Assembly: GCA_030148725.1 (NCBI GenBank)
Contig: JASBSU010000002.1
Location: forward strand, 1-64,000
Source: Hyphomicrobium sp.
Lineage (GTDB): Bacteria > Pseudomonadota > Alphaproteobacteria > Rhizobiales > Hyphomicrobiaceae
Direction of reading: 5' to 3'
Length of the DNA stretch: 64,000 nucleotides
Shown here: piece by piece, positions 37,859-46,024 of the stretch
Layout of the letters: each line of letters opens with the position of its first letter
Numbering within the stretch: the first letter of the stretch is position 1
The notes under the pieces: generated by a model
The model's database searches: none
Seen by the model: the letters and a program-made list of their open reading frames with translations, nothing else
Told to the model about the DNA's origin: nothing
Position numbers and translations under genes: made by a program

Positions 37859-38895
37859 GCGTTCGCCACGTCGCCGGCATCGTCAGCATCAACGGCCTGC
37901 CATGCCGCGTCGTCTCGATGGACGTCAATCAGACGGCCAACAAGAGCGCCGACACGATGCACGCCGAGGTGTCGTTGAGCGCCAACCCTGGGGCAGCTGC
38001 GCTCGCCGGCGCGGGCGGTTCGCTGACGGCGAGCGTCGAGGCGGGCGAGGGCAGCGGCCTCCTGTTCACCGGCTCGGTCGACAACGTCACCATCGACTTC
38101 GACCGCATGCTGCTCAAGGTCTCCGGCCGCGACAAGACCAAGGGTCCGATCGGCAAGAAGTCCATCGAGGATTTCCGCAACAAGACGCCGACCGAGATCA
38201 TCCGCGAAGTCGCTGGTCGCCACGGCCTGTCGCTGGTTGTCGAGGGCGCCGGCTCGGCGATGGCCGGAAAGAAGCAGCAGAAAGAAGACTTCGTCCACAT
38301 GACGCACCACATCAGCGACTGGACGCTGATACAGCACCTCGCCGACCGCGAGGGCAAGGTTGCGTTCGTGCGCAAAAATCAGCTGTACCTCGTCTCCATC
38401 GACAGCGGCATGTTCGGCGCCTTCGCCGTGCACTTCGAGCGGCCGACGTCCGGTAGCCATGCCCGCTCCAACGTGCTGCAGCTGTCCTGCACGCGCAACG
38501 TCGAGGCGGGCCAGCCGACCGAAGTTACCGTGCGCTCGTGGAACACGAAGAAGGCCGAGGCGTACGAGGGCAAGTCGCGCAGCGCCAACCAGGCCAACAA
38601 CGGCTCGATTGATGGCGGCGGCGAGCGCCGGATGGAATACTCTCATCCGCAGCTCGATCAGGATCAGGCGCAGAACATCGCCGACAAGCGCCACCGCGAG
38701 GCGGTGCGTCACGAAATGAACTGCAACGTCACCGTGCCGGGCAAGGCATCGGTGCAGCCGCCGATGAAGCTGAGCCTCACCGGCACCGGCACAGTGTTCG
38801 ATCAGACCTACTACATCGACACCGTCAACCACCGCGTCAGCAACGGCGGCTACACGATGTCCATCGCCGCCAAGAACTCGCGGGGTGGCGGCTGA
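37855..38895 (+). CDS. Baseplate hub protein, late control D (GpD) family
   Basis: 346 residues. LLFTGSVDNVTIDFDRMLLK, KTPTEIIREVAGRHGLSLVV and DWTLIQHLADREGKVAFVRK are the typical segments of the gp27/GpD hub. It would form the trimeric ring above the spike. ATG 37855 overlaps the preceding stop. Confidence 0.88.
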   Translation: MSVRHVAGIVSINGLPCRVVSMDVNQTANKSADTMHAEVSLSANPGAAALAGAGGSLTASVEAGEGSGLLFTGSVDNVTIDFDRMLLKVSGRDKTKGPIGKKSIEDFRNKTPTEIIREVAGRHGLSLVVEGAGSAMAGKKQQKEDFVHMTHHISDWTLIQHLADREGKVAFVRKNQLYLVSIDSGMFGAFAVHFERPTSGSHARSNVLQLSCTRNVEAGQPTEVTVRSWNTKKAEAYEGKSRSANQANNGSIDGGGERRMEYSHPQLDQDQAQNIADKRHREAVRHEMNCNVTVPGKASVQPPMKLSLTGTGTVFDQTYYIDTVNHRVSNGGYTMSIAAKNSRGGG

Positions 38896-40220
38896 TGTCA
38901 GACGATCTCAAGAACCGCGCCATGACATCCATCGGCCGCGTGGAGCAATCGCAGGCCGACGTCGCCGCGATCCGCCGCCAGCCGATCTCGGACAGGCTCG
39001 ACAAGGTGCTGAGCCACGCCGCCAAGGAAGCCGGCGTGACGGTCAACGTCACCTCGGGCGGCCAGCCGCACAAGGGCTCGGGCGGCCCGCGCACGGGCTC
39101 GACGCGCCACGATGGCGGCAATGCGGCCGACCTCACGCTGCACGACGCCTCGGGCCGGATGCTCGACTTCACCAACAAGGCCGACCGGCCGACCTTCGAG
39201 AAGTTCGTCTCGGCCGCCACGGCAGCAGGCGCCACCGGCATCGGCGCCGGCGTCGGCTACATGGGGCCGAACACCATCCACGTCGGCTTCGGCAAGAAGG
39301 CATCCTGGGGTGGCGCGCGCTGGGTGGCGCCGGCCATGCGCGCAGGTGCCGCCAATCCCGTCAACGTCGGCGGCACGAGCGCGCAGCCATCGCCGCAGCA
39401 GGTCGAGCAGCAGGCCGCGCGCCACGCGCCCGGCACTCTGGCGCATCAGGTCGTCACCAACTACTGGCCGATCAAGGGCGGTCGCGACGTCGGCATCGAG
39501 GGCTCCGACCGCACCTCGCGGCCCGGCCCCGATGGGCGCGAAAACCGCGTCTCGACCCTTGAGGACTTCCGCACCGGCAAGTCCGACTATGTGACCATCG
39601 CCGCCAAGCCCTCGCACTACGGCGAGTGGTACACCATCCCCGAGTACAGCTACGTCAACGCCAAGGGCGAGCTGCACACGCTGCACAACATCCCGGCCTA
39701 CGTGCACGACACGGGCTCGGCATTCACGCACCGCGCCGACAAGTTCGACATCGCCGCCGACTACGGCACCTCCGACCGCCACGGCGCACGGCTCGACCGT
39801 GCCAACGGCAACCTGCGGGCAGGCACCGTGTTCGTGCCGTCTGAGGGCCGGCCTGTGGCGGTTGCGCAGGCCGGGCCGAAGCCCGGCAGCGCCGAATATT
39901 GGAGCCAGGGCAAGGCGAAGCCGGTCGCCGTTGCCGAAAACAGCGCTCCGGCGCCCGAGAGAGCCGCCTCCGGCGGGCAAACGTCCTCCCCGGCTCCGGC
40001 AGGAGCCAAAACGGCGGACGCCGCTCCTGGCTCAAATTCCAGGGCCGGCGGTCGTGGCCGATACAACGGCGCGCGGTCGCCAGCCAGCAGCTTCGATGGC
40101 GCCGATCCCGGCAGCTACTTCGGCGGCGCTTCGCTGCGCGCTGCCGCAACCGAAACTGAAATCCCCGACACCGAGGGCGAGGTGCACATCCGCATCGACG
40201 TCCCGATGTCTGTCGTCTGA
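38895..40220 (+). CDS. Tail-associated lysin with two catalytic-type domains
   Basis: 441 residues. Residues 40-140 resemble D-Ala-D-Ala carboxypeptidase (M15-like) folds: TSGGQPHKGSGGPRTGSTRH, DGGNAADLTLHD and IHVGFGKKASWG supply the expected His/Asp ligands. Residues about 240-320 (YTIPEYSYVNAKGELHTLHN, IPAYVHDTGSAFTHRADKFD) look like a 3D/RlpA-like barrel. The C-terminus is low in complexity (Ala/Pro/Gly/Ser). Lying between hub and spike genes, it is probably a wall-cutting baseplate enzyme. The TGATG overlap couples it to the hub gene. Confidence 0.75.
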   Translation: MSDDLKNRAMTSIGRVEQSQADVAAIRRQPISDRLDKVLSHAAKEAGVTVNVTSGGQPHKGSGGPRTGSTRHDGGNAADLTLHDASGRMLDFTNKADRPTFEKFVSAATAAGATGIGAGVGYMGPNTIHVGFGKKASWGGARWVAPAMRAGAANPVNVGGTSAQPSPQQVEQQAARHAPGTLAHQVVTNYWPIKGGRDVGIEGSDRTSRPGPDGRENRVSTLEDFRTGKSDYVTIAAKPSHYGEWYTIPEYSYVNAKGELHTLHNIPAYVHDTGSAFTHRADKFDIAADYGTSDRHGARLDRANGNLRAGTVFVPSEGRPVAVAQAGPKPGSAEYWSQGKAKPVAVAENSAPAPERAASGGQTSSPAPAGAKTADAAPGSNSRAGGRGRYNGARSPASSFDGADPGSYFGGASLRAAATETEIPDTEGEVHIRIDVPMSVV

Positions 40221-40227
40221 GGGCCGC

Positions 40228-40662
40228 ATGACCGAGGAGCTGCACAACATCGTCCGCCTGATGGTCCAGCGCGCAATGGCGCAGTGGTCGCCGCAGTCGC
40301 GCATCGGCGTGGTCTCGAGCTACGACAAGAAAACGCACTCCGTGAAGGTGATGCTGCAGCCGGAGAACAAGGAGAGCAACTGGATCCCGATCTCGTCCAT
40401 GCACGTCGGCAACGGCTTCGGCATGGTGATCGGCCCAAAGATCGGCGACCAGCTCGAAATCGGCTTCCACCAGAACGATCCGTCTGCCGCGCGCGTCATC
40501 GGCCGCTTCCATTCGGAGAAGGACAAGGCGCCCGAAGTGGAGAGCGGTGAAATGCTGCTCAAGCATGAGAGCGGCTCGACGATCTTCTTCGACAAGAACG
40601 GCAACATCCACATCAAGTCGCAAGGACAGCTGCACATCAACGGTTCAGGGGAGACGCCCTGA
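40228..40662 (+). CDS. Baseplate assembly protein V (spike)
   Basis: 144 residues: RIGVVSSYDKKTHSVKVMLQ, WIPISSMHVGNGFGMVIGPK, GDQLEIGFHQNDPSAARVIG, then a repeat-like end (GSTIFFDKNGNIHIKSQGQL). OB-fold followed by a short beta-helix spike, as in Mu gp45 and P2 GpV. Confidence 0.88.
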   Translation: MTEELHNIVRLMVQRAMAQWSPQSRIGVVSSYDKKTHSVKVMLQPENKESNWIPISSMHVGNGFGMVIGPKIGDQLEIGFHQNDPSAARVIGRFHSEKDKAPEVESGEMLLKHESGSTIFFDKNGNIHIKSQGQLHINGSGETP

Positions 40663-40928
40663 TGCCGCTGGTCATTCGTCTCGGAGACACCTCGACGCAC
40701 GGCGGCGCGATGATCACGTCGGCGTCGAAGACGCTCTACAACGGCATTCTCTGCTGCCGCATCGGGGACATTCTCGACTGCCCGATCCACGGGCCGAACC
40801 CGGTCGTCGAGGGCTCGGCGAAACAGATCGTCGAGGGCCAGCCGCTCGCGCGCCAAGGCGATCACACCGCCTGCGGGGCCGCCCTGATCTCCGGTCAATC
40901 GTCATCGGAGGACAGCAATGGCGCCTGA
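40662..40928 (+). CDS. PAAR-domain spike tip protein
   Basis: 88 residues: RLGDTSTHGGAMITSASKTL, ARIGD-type CRIGDILDCPIHGPNPVVEG, ARQGDHTACGAAL. His and Cys residues (THGG, CPIHG, DHTACG) fit the metal-binding cone of PAAR proteins that sharpen the spike. Overlaps the spike stop. Confidence 0.88.
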   Translation: MPLVIRLGDTSTHGGAMITSASKTLYNGILCCRIGDILDCPIHGPNPVVEGSAKQIVEGQPLARQGDHTACGAALISGQSSSEDSNGA

Positions 40929-41286
40929 CGCGCAGCATTGGTTTGGCGAAGACCTCGCGCTGTCCCCTTCCGGCGACATTGCGCTGTCTGACGGCATCGA
41001 CCTGTCGAACGAGCGCATCGTGCGGCGGCTGATGACCAACATCACCGCCTACATCTGGCACCTCGAATACGGCGCCAGCGTGCCTAAGCGCGTTGGCGAC
41101 ACGCTCGATCTGTCGCTCGTCGAGAGCGTCATTCGTTCGCAGATTTTTGACGAGGCGTCCGTGAGCCAGGAGCACGACGTCACCATCAAGGTGGACCCGA
41201 TCCTCAACGGCGTCTTCTGCCAGATCAACTACATCGAGGCCCTGACGGGCCAGCAGGCTTCGCTCAACTTCGACGTGGTGATCTGA
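40918..41286 (+). CDS. Baseplate wedge protein W (gp25-like)
   Basis: 122 residues: MAPDAQHWFGEDLALSPSGD, LVNERIVRRL-type SNERIVRRLMTNITAYIWHL and EYGASVPKRVGDTLDLSLVE match the gp25/GpW family, which nucleates the wedge and starts sheath growth. Overlaps the PAAR gene by 11 nt. Confidence 0.85.
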   Translation: MAPDAQHWFGEDLALSPSGDIALSDGIDLSNERIVRRLMTNITAYIWHLEYGASVPKRVGDTLDLSLVESVIRSQIFDEASVSQEHDVTIKVDPILNGVFCQINYIEALTGQQASLNFDVVI

Positions 41287-42425
41287 TGCAATTCAACACG
41301 CGCAATTTCAGCGAGCTGGTGCAGCGACAGGCGGCGGCCATTCAGGGCCGGGCACGTCAGCTGCTCGACTTCTCCATCGGCTCGGTACTTCGCGCCATCG
41401 TCGAGAGCAACGCCGGCATCGCGCTATGGCTGCAGTCGGAGGCATTGCGCGTGCTGCTGACGACGCGCGCCGCGACGTCCTCGGGTGCCGACCTCGACAG
41501 CTTCGTCGGCGACTACGGCCTGTCGCGCCTTGGTGCGCAGTCGTCCATCGGCACGGTGACGTTCTCGCGCTACACGCCGTCAGCACAGGCCATCATTCCC
41601 GTGGGGGCTCTGGTCAAGACGCTCGACGGCGCGCTGACCTTTCAGGTCGTCGCTGACAGCTCCAACTCGGCCTTCAATTCCGGGTTCAACGGTTACGTGC
41701 TCGGCGCTGGCATTGCCTCGCTGTCAGTGCCGGTGGAAGCGCTTAATCCAGGCGCTGCTTCCAACATCGCGGCGAATTTCATCGGCCTCATTGCATCCTC
41801 GATCCCCTACGTCGACACGGTGACGAACGCCGGAGCGATCAGCGGCGGCGGCGATGCGGAGAGTGACGACAGCCTGCGCGCGCGCTTCGTCAATTACATA
41901 CTATCGCTGTCGCGCGGCACTGTCGCAGCCATCATCTTCGCCGTGACCAACCTGCGACTTGGTCTGCAGGCGACTGTCGTTGAAAACGAGAACTTCGACG
42001 GCACCCCGAACCCCGGCTTCCTTTGCGTCACCGTCTCAACCTCGGACGCCACCAACCCGGTGCCGCCCGATGCCGTGCTCGCGCAGGCCATGAAGGAGGT
42101 TGACGCTTACCGCGCCGGTGGCATTTGGGCTGGGTGCTTCGCCTGCAAGGTGCAGCCGATCAACGTCCAGATGCAGCTCACGATGGCTCCCGGCTATGAC
42201 CAGCAGAAGCTTGTCGGCGACGTCGGGCAGACGATCCGAGGTTACATCAACACGCTGCCGCTCGGCGCTCCGCTTTACCAATCGAAGCTGACGCAGCTGG
42301 CCTTGTCGACCTCGCCGGGTGTTCTGGCGGTCATCCTCCTGCAGATCACGCCCGGCAATCCCGGCACCGACGTTCCCGCCGATCCGCGCACCATCTTGCG
42401 CGCCAACATCATCGAGGTGAGCTGA
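41286..42425 (+). CDS. Baseplate protein J
   Basis: 379 residues. LLDFSIGSVLRAIVESNAGI near the start, then SSGADLDSFVGDYGLSRLGA, VPVEALNPGAASNIAANFIG, GGGDAESDDSLRARFVNYIL, the sequence of elements of the gpJ (Mu gp47) wedge family. Overlaps both neighbours by the TGATG arrangement. Confidence 0.92.
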   Translation: MQFNTRNFSELVQRQAAAIQGRARQLLDFSIGSVLRAIVESNAGIALWLQSEALRVLLTTRAATSSGADLDSFVGDYGLSRLGAQSSIGTVTFSRYTPSAQAIIPVGALVKTLDGALTFQVVADSSNSAFNSGFNGYVLGAGIASLSVPVEALNPGAASNIAANFIGLIASSIPYVDTVTNAGAISGGGDAESDDSLRARFVNYILSLSRGTVAAIIFAVTNLRLGLQATVVENENFDGTPNPGFLCVTVSTSDATNPVPPDAVLAQAMKEVDAYRAGGIWAGCFACKVQPINVQMQLTMAPGYDQQKLVGDVGQTIRGYINTLPLGAPLYQSKLTQLALSTSPGVLAVILLQITPGNPGTDVPADPRTILRANIIEVS

Positions 42426-43144
42426 TGATCGGCGACAGCGAGGACATGCTAAGGCGCGGCAAGGCGCTCATTCCGCGCGGCTGGTTTCCGGACCAGAGCC
42501 CGACGCTCGACAGCGTGCTGTCTGGCTTCGCGGACGTTGCAGCGCACTGCTACGATCTGCTCGGCTTCGTTGGTCGGCAGTCGCGACTTGCTAGCTCCTC
42601 GGGCGCCTTCCTCGATCTGAGCGCCTACGACTTCTTCGGCTTGCGCGTTCGCCGCAAGAAGGGGCAGTCCGACGACAGCTTCCGCCAGACGATCCTCAAA
42701 GAGATTTTCCGCGAGCGCGTTACCCGTGCCGGCATCAAGCGCGCCGTCGAAGACCTCACTGGGCTCGAGGCTCGCATGTTCGAGCCATTCAATGCGCGCG
42801 ACACCGGCGGGCTCGACACTGGCTATCTCGGCTTTGACATGGTTGGCCGCTTCGGCGCGGTCGACATGCCGAGGCAAATCTTCATCGCCACGCTCAACCC
42901 GGTGGGTGCCGGCATTCCGCGCGCCCCTGGCTTCGATGACGGACTTGGCGGCCTCGACGTCGCGCCGGAGCAGTTCGGCGATCTGTCGAAGGTGCTCGGA
43001 CCAGTCACGCAGCAGGACATCTACGACACGATCAACGCGACGCGCGCCGCCGGCGTGACCGCCTGGGTGGCCATCGGCCTGCCAGCGGAAGCACGCCTCG
43101 ACGTCGACTTCATCCTTGATCAAAGCGAGCTGGTAGGCCCATGA
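42425..43144 (+). CDS. Tail protein I-like baseplate component
   Basis: 239 residues after gpJ, where gpI or its analogue lies. LIPRGWFPDQSPTLDSVLSG, LDLSAYDFFGLRVRRKKGQS, ERVTRAGIKRAVEDLTGLEA. It would link the wedge to the tail fibres. Confidence 0.75.
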   Translation: MIGDSEDMLRRGKALIPRGWFPDQSPTLDSVLSGFADVAAHCYDLLGFVGRQSRLASSSGAFLDLSAYDFFGLRVRRKKGQSDDSFRQTILKEIFRERVTRAGIKRAVEDLTGLEARMFEPFNARDTGGLDTGYLGFDMVGRFGAVDMPRQIFIATLNPVGAGIPRAPGFDDGLGGLDVAPEQFGDLSKVLGPVTQQDIYDTINATRAAGVTAWVAIGLPAEARLDVDFILDQSELVGP

Positions 43145-44205
43145 CATTTTCACCCCGCCAAATTCTCACCGCGCAGCAGATGCGCGATCTGGAGGCAAAC
43201 AAGCCGCACGCCGGCTTCGACTACTTGTTCGCGTCGTCAACGGCCGAGGCAGACCCCGGCAATGGTTTCTTTCGCATAAACAATGGGCTGTGGGGCTCTG
43301 CTACCGAGCTATATCTGAGCAAGACGGATCGCAACGGCAATTTCATCGGCGCGCTCTTGCAGGTGTTGTTTGCGCCGGGTTGCTGGGTTTGGCTCAACGC
43401 CGCCAACGATCAGAGCCGCTGGTTTGCCGCGCGCATCGTAACGGTCGCTGATGCCACCACCTATTGGAAGCTTGGTGTCGACAACGTCTTCGCATCCGCT
43501 GCGCGAGCCAACGAGGCCGCCGTCATTTCGTTCAACGGGCTGGGCTCGCTTGTCGTCGGGTACGCGGCGACGTCGACCACTAGTCGCGCCACGGTCAACA
43601 CCGGCTCAGTGTCGGTCCAAACTCAGGCGGGACTGTCCTACCTGCCCGGCGCGCGTGCGCGCCTTGCCTCGCGAGGTACTGGCGAGTGGATGGAGGGTGT
43701 GGTGTCCAGCTACAGCGGGACCACGCTGACCGTGACGATGGACAAGGCTAGCGGCACAGGCACGCACGCTGATTGGAACATCAGCGTTGCTGGCGAGCCT
43801 GGCGCAACTGGCGCGCCACTCAACTCGCCAGCTTTTACAGGAACGCCTACGGCGCCGACCGCTAGCGCAGGCACGAACACGACGCAGCTCGCTACAACTG
43901 CGTTTGTCACAGCGGCGATCTCGGCGCTGGTGGGGGCATCGCCGTCACAACTAGATACCCTGAACGAGCTCGCCGCCGCGCTGGGCAACGATGCGAACTT
44001 TGCATCCACGATCACGGCTACGCTAGCAGCGAAGCTGAACGCTTCATCCTACACCGCCGCCGACGTTCTGTCGAAGCTGCTGACGGTCGACGGGGCCGGT
44101 TCTGGGCTCGACGCCGACAAGTGGAAGGGCGCGACCTTCACTGTTTCGACCTCCGCGCCTTCCGGCGGTTCCGACGGCGACTTCTGGTTCGAGCGCGAGG
44201 CGTAA
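43141..44205 (+). CDS. Tail fibre protein
   Basis: 354 residues. The C-terminal part has the widely shared fibre segment GAPLNSPAFTGTPTAPTASA, TTQLATTAFVTAAISALVGA, then PSQLDTLNELAAALGNDANF. The first 90 residues probably bind the baseplate. Overlaps the preceding stop. Confidence 0.88.
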   Translation: MTFSPRQILTAQQMRDLEANKPHAGFDYLFASSTAEADPGNGFFRINNGLWGSATELYLSKTDRNGNFIGALLQVLFAPGCWVWLNAANDQSRWFAARIVTVADATTYWKLGVDNVFASAARANEAAVISFNGLGSLVVGYAATSTTSRATVNTGSVSVQTQAGLSYLPGARARLASRGTGEWMEGVVSSYSGTTLTVTMDKASGTGTHADWNISVAGEPGATGAPLNSPAFTGTPTAPTASAGTNTTQLATTAFVTAAISALVGASPSQLDTLNELAAALGNDANFASTITATLAAKLNASSYTAADVLSKLLTVDGAGSGLDADKWKGATFTVSTSAPSGGSDGDFWFEREA

Positions 44206-44208
44206 GCG

Positions 44209-45051
44209 ATGGCAGCTCCCGCGACGAGCGTGCGCGTCTCTGGCGCGTGGAAAAAGACAAAGAAGCAATACGTTCGCGTCGGCGGCGTCTGGAAGCCCAT
44301 GAAGGCTGCCTACGTTCGGTCTGGCGGCTCGTGGAAAAAGATCTTCAGTGGCGCCCTCGTTCTTGCCAACAGCGCGACGGTCGCGAACTACAACTTGTTC
44401 ACTGCCGCTGGCTCGCCGGCTGGCCCGGTAAACGTTGTCTTCACAAACACCGGCACGATCTACGCGACGAGCACGGCGACTGCGGCCCTTGCTGTTTCCG
44501 GCTTCGCAGCCGGCTCGACTATCGCGATCATCAACCAGGGCTACATGATCGGTATGGGCGGGCCCGGCGGCAAGGGCAAGAACGGCGCGCCTTACGCTGC
44601 GGCCGTCGCTGGATCTGCGGGTGGGCCTGCCATATCCCTTGGCATCAGCGTCAGCATAGACAATTCGTCGGGCTACATCTTCGGCGGCGGTGGCGGTGGC
44701 GGCGGCGGTGGAAACACGGGAATGCCCAACGCCGAAGCTGGCGGCGGTGGCGGCGGGGGCGCTTCGGGCTCCGCCGCCTCGGCCGGCGGCGCAGCGGGCA
44801 TCGGACAGAGCAACAACGGATCAGCTGGCAATCCCGGCACTATTTCTGGTGCCGGAGCAGGCGGCCCCGGGTCGGCCGGCGCACCGGGTGCGTCTGGCGG
44901 GAATGGCGGCACGTGGGGTGCAGCAGGCGGCACCGGCAATGACGGTGGAGCGTCCGGGGGTGCGGCCGGAAAGGCCATCAACCGCAACGGCTACACGGTC
45001 ACGTGGCTTGGTGGCAATGACAGCACACACGTCAAGGGGGCGGTTTCCTGA
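44209..45051 (+). CDS. Glycine-rich tail adhesin 1
   Basis: 280 residues. The first 45 hold three short repeats (VRVSGAWKKTKKQYVRVGGV, then WKPMKAAYVRSGGSWKKIF). After a beta domain, residues about 110-265 are mostly Gly/Ala/Ser with runs such as FGGGGGGGGGGGNTG, alike the polyglycine-II domains of T4-like gp38 adhesins. Receptor binding at the fibre tip is likely; the glycine runs can change length by slippage. Confidence 0.8.
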   Translation: MAAPATSVRVSGAWKKTKKQYVRVGGVWKPMKAAYVRSGGSWKKIFSGALVLANSATVANYNLFTAAGSPAGPVNVVFTNTGTIYATSTATAALAVSGFAAGSTIAIINQGYMIGMGGPGGKGKNGAPYAAAVAGSAGGPAISLGISVSIDNSSGYIFGGGGGGGGGGNTGMPNAEAGGGGGGGASGSAASAGGAAGIGQSNNGSAGNPGTISGAGAGGPGSAGAPGASGGNGGTWGAAGGTGNDGGASGGAAGKAINRNGYTVTWLGGNDSTHVKGAVS

Positions 45052-45962
45052 TGTCTGATTTTCAGACCAACACACTCACGTGGGCGAACGGCGCCGGGTT
45101 CATTCGCAAGGATGGCATCTCGGCCCGGCTCACCGTGAAGCCATCCGTTGGCTTTGCATTCGACAGTCTCTACGCGGAGGAGACGAACTCAACAAAGGTG
45201 GTCGCCGACGTCACGACGCCGCTCACGGCCGGCGAGATCGTCGCCGTGGACGCGTGGCTCGATGAACAGGACATCGCGGATTATCAGCGGGTCCTCGGCG
45301 TCAATGTCGATGGGCTCTACATCGGCGATTGCTCGCCGGTCGACGCCTTCCGCATCGTCGGCAGCGCGCCACCCAACGGCGACCATTGGGTCTACGATTT
45401 CGTGGCAAGCGACACCGCCGGGCACGACGTCTGGCGCTACATCCACGGCGTCGATGCGGACGGCAGGTACCTGGGCAACGTGCCACTGGCTGACTGCTCT
45501 GATCTGGCCGACATGCCGCCACCGACCGCGATGGCCTACTGGCGCTGGCGCACCGGCAAGTGGGTCGATGACACACCGCTCGATGTCTTGAAGGCGCAGC
45601 GGGTCTCCGAGGCTTGGCTGCGCTGCTCCGAACTCCTTGAGACGGCGGCCGTCGCCACTTTGGCGATCGGCGGAACCGAGTATCAGTTCGGCGTCGATCG
45701 CGAGACACGCGAGAACATCATCGGCCTCAACACCGCCATATCGGTCGGTGTGCCGATCGAAAACCCGCGTCCATACTTTCCGAAGGGCGCGCTGACACCG
45801 ATCATGTGTAGCCACGCCGACTTCGCGGCGATTGGCGGCGCGCTGCTCGCAGTCAAGGACACCTACGTGGTGGCGTACCTCACCCACAAGGCTGCGATTA
45901 TGGCCGCCTCCGATGTTGAGGCTGTCCGCAGCTACGACATCACGTCGAACTGGCCGGCTTAG
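45051..45962 (+). CDS. Tail fibre-associated protein with DUF4376-like end
   Basis: 303 residues. The N-terminal half is beta-rich, with two copies of a VDG-YIG/V-DA-like unit (LGVNVDGLYIGDCSPVDAFR and IHGVDADGRYLGNVPLADCS). The C-terminus (VSEAWLRCSELLETAAVATL, VDRETRENIIGLNTAISVGV) resembles the DUF4376 domain common at the end of tail proteins. Probably a fibre accessory or chaperone. Confidence 0.7.
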   Translation: MSDFQTNTLTWANGAGFIRKDGISARLTVKPSVGFAFDSLYAEETNSTKVVADVTTPLTAGEIVAVDAWLDEQDIADYQRVLGVNVDGLYIGDCSPVDAFRIVGSAPPNGDHWVYDFVASDTAGHDVWRYIHGVDADGRYLGNVPLADCSDLADMPPPTAMAYWRWRTGKWVDDTPLDVLKAQRVSEAWLRCSELLETAAVATLAIGGTEYQFGVDRETRENIIGLNTAISVGVPIENPRPYFPKGALTPIMCSHADFAAIGGALLAVKDTYVVAYLTHKAAIMAASDVEAVRSYDITSNWPA

Positions 45963-46024
45963 CGCGCCGCATCACTGTCAACCAGTCACGCCGCGTCCAT
46001 GGCGATTTTTGAGGGGGAAAGACC

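Noticed and set aside
44670-44790. GGC/GGT repeats taken as a CRISPR-like or satellite array
   Set aside because: They are in-frame glycine codons of an adhesin gene with no spacer structure. No CRISPR array is visible anywhere in the window.
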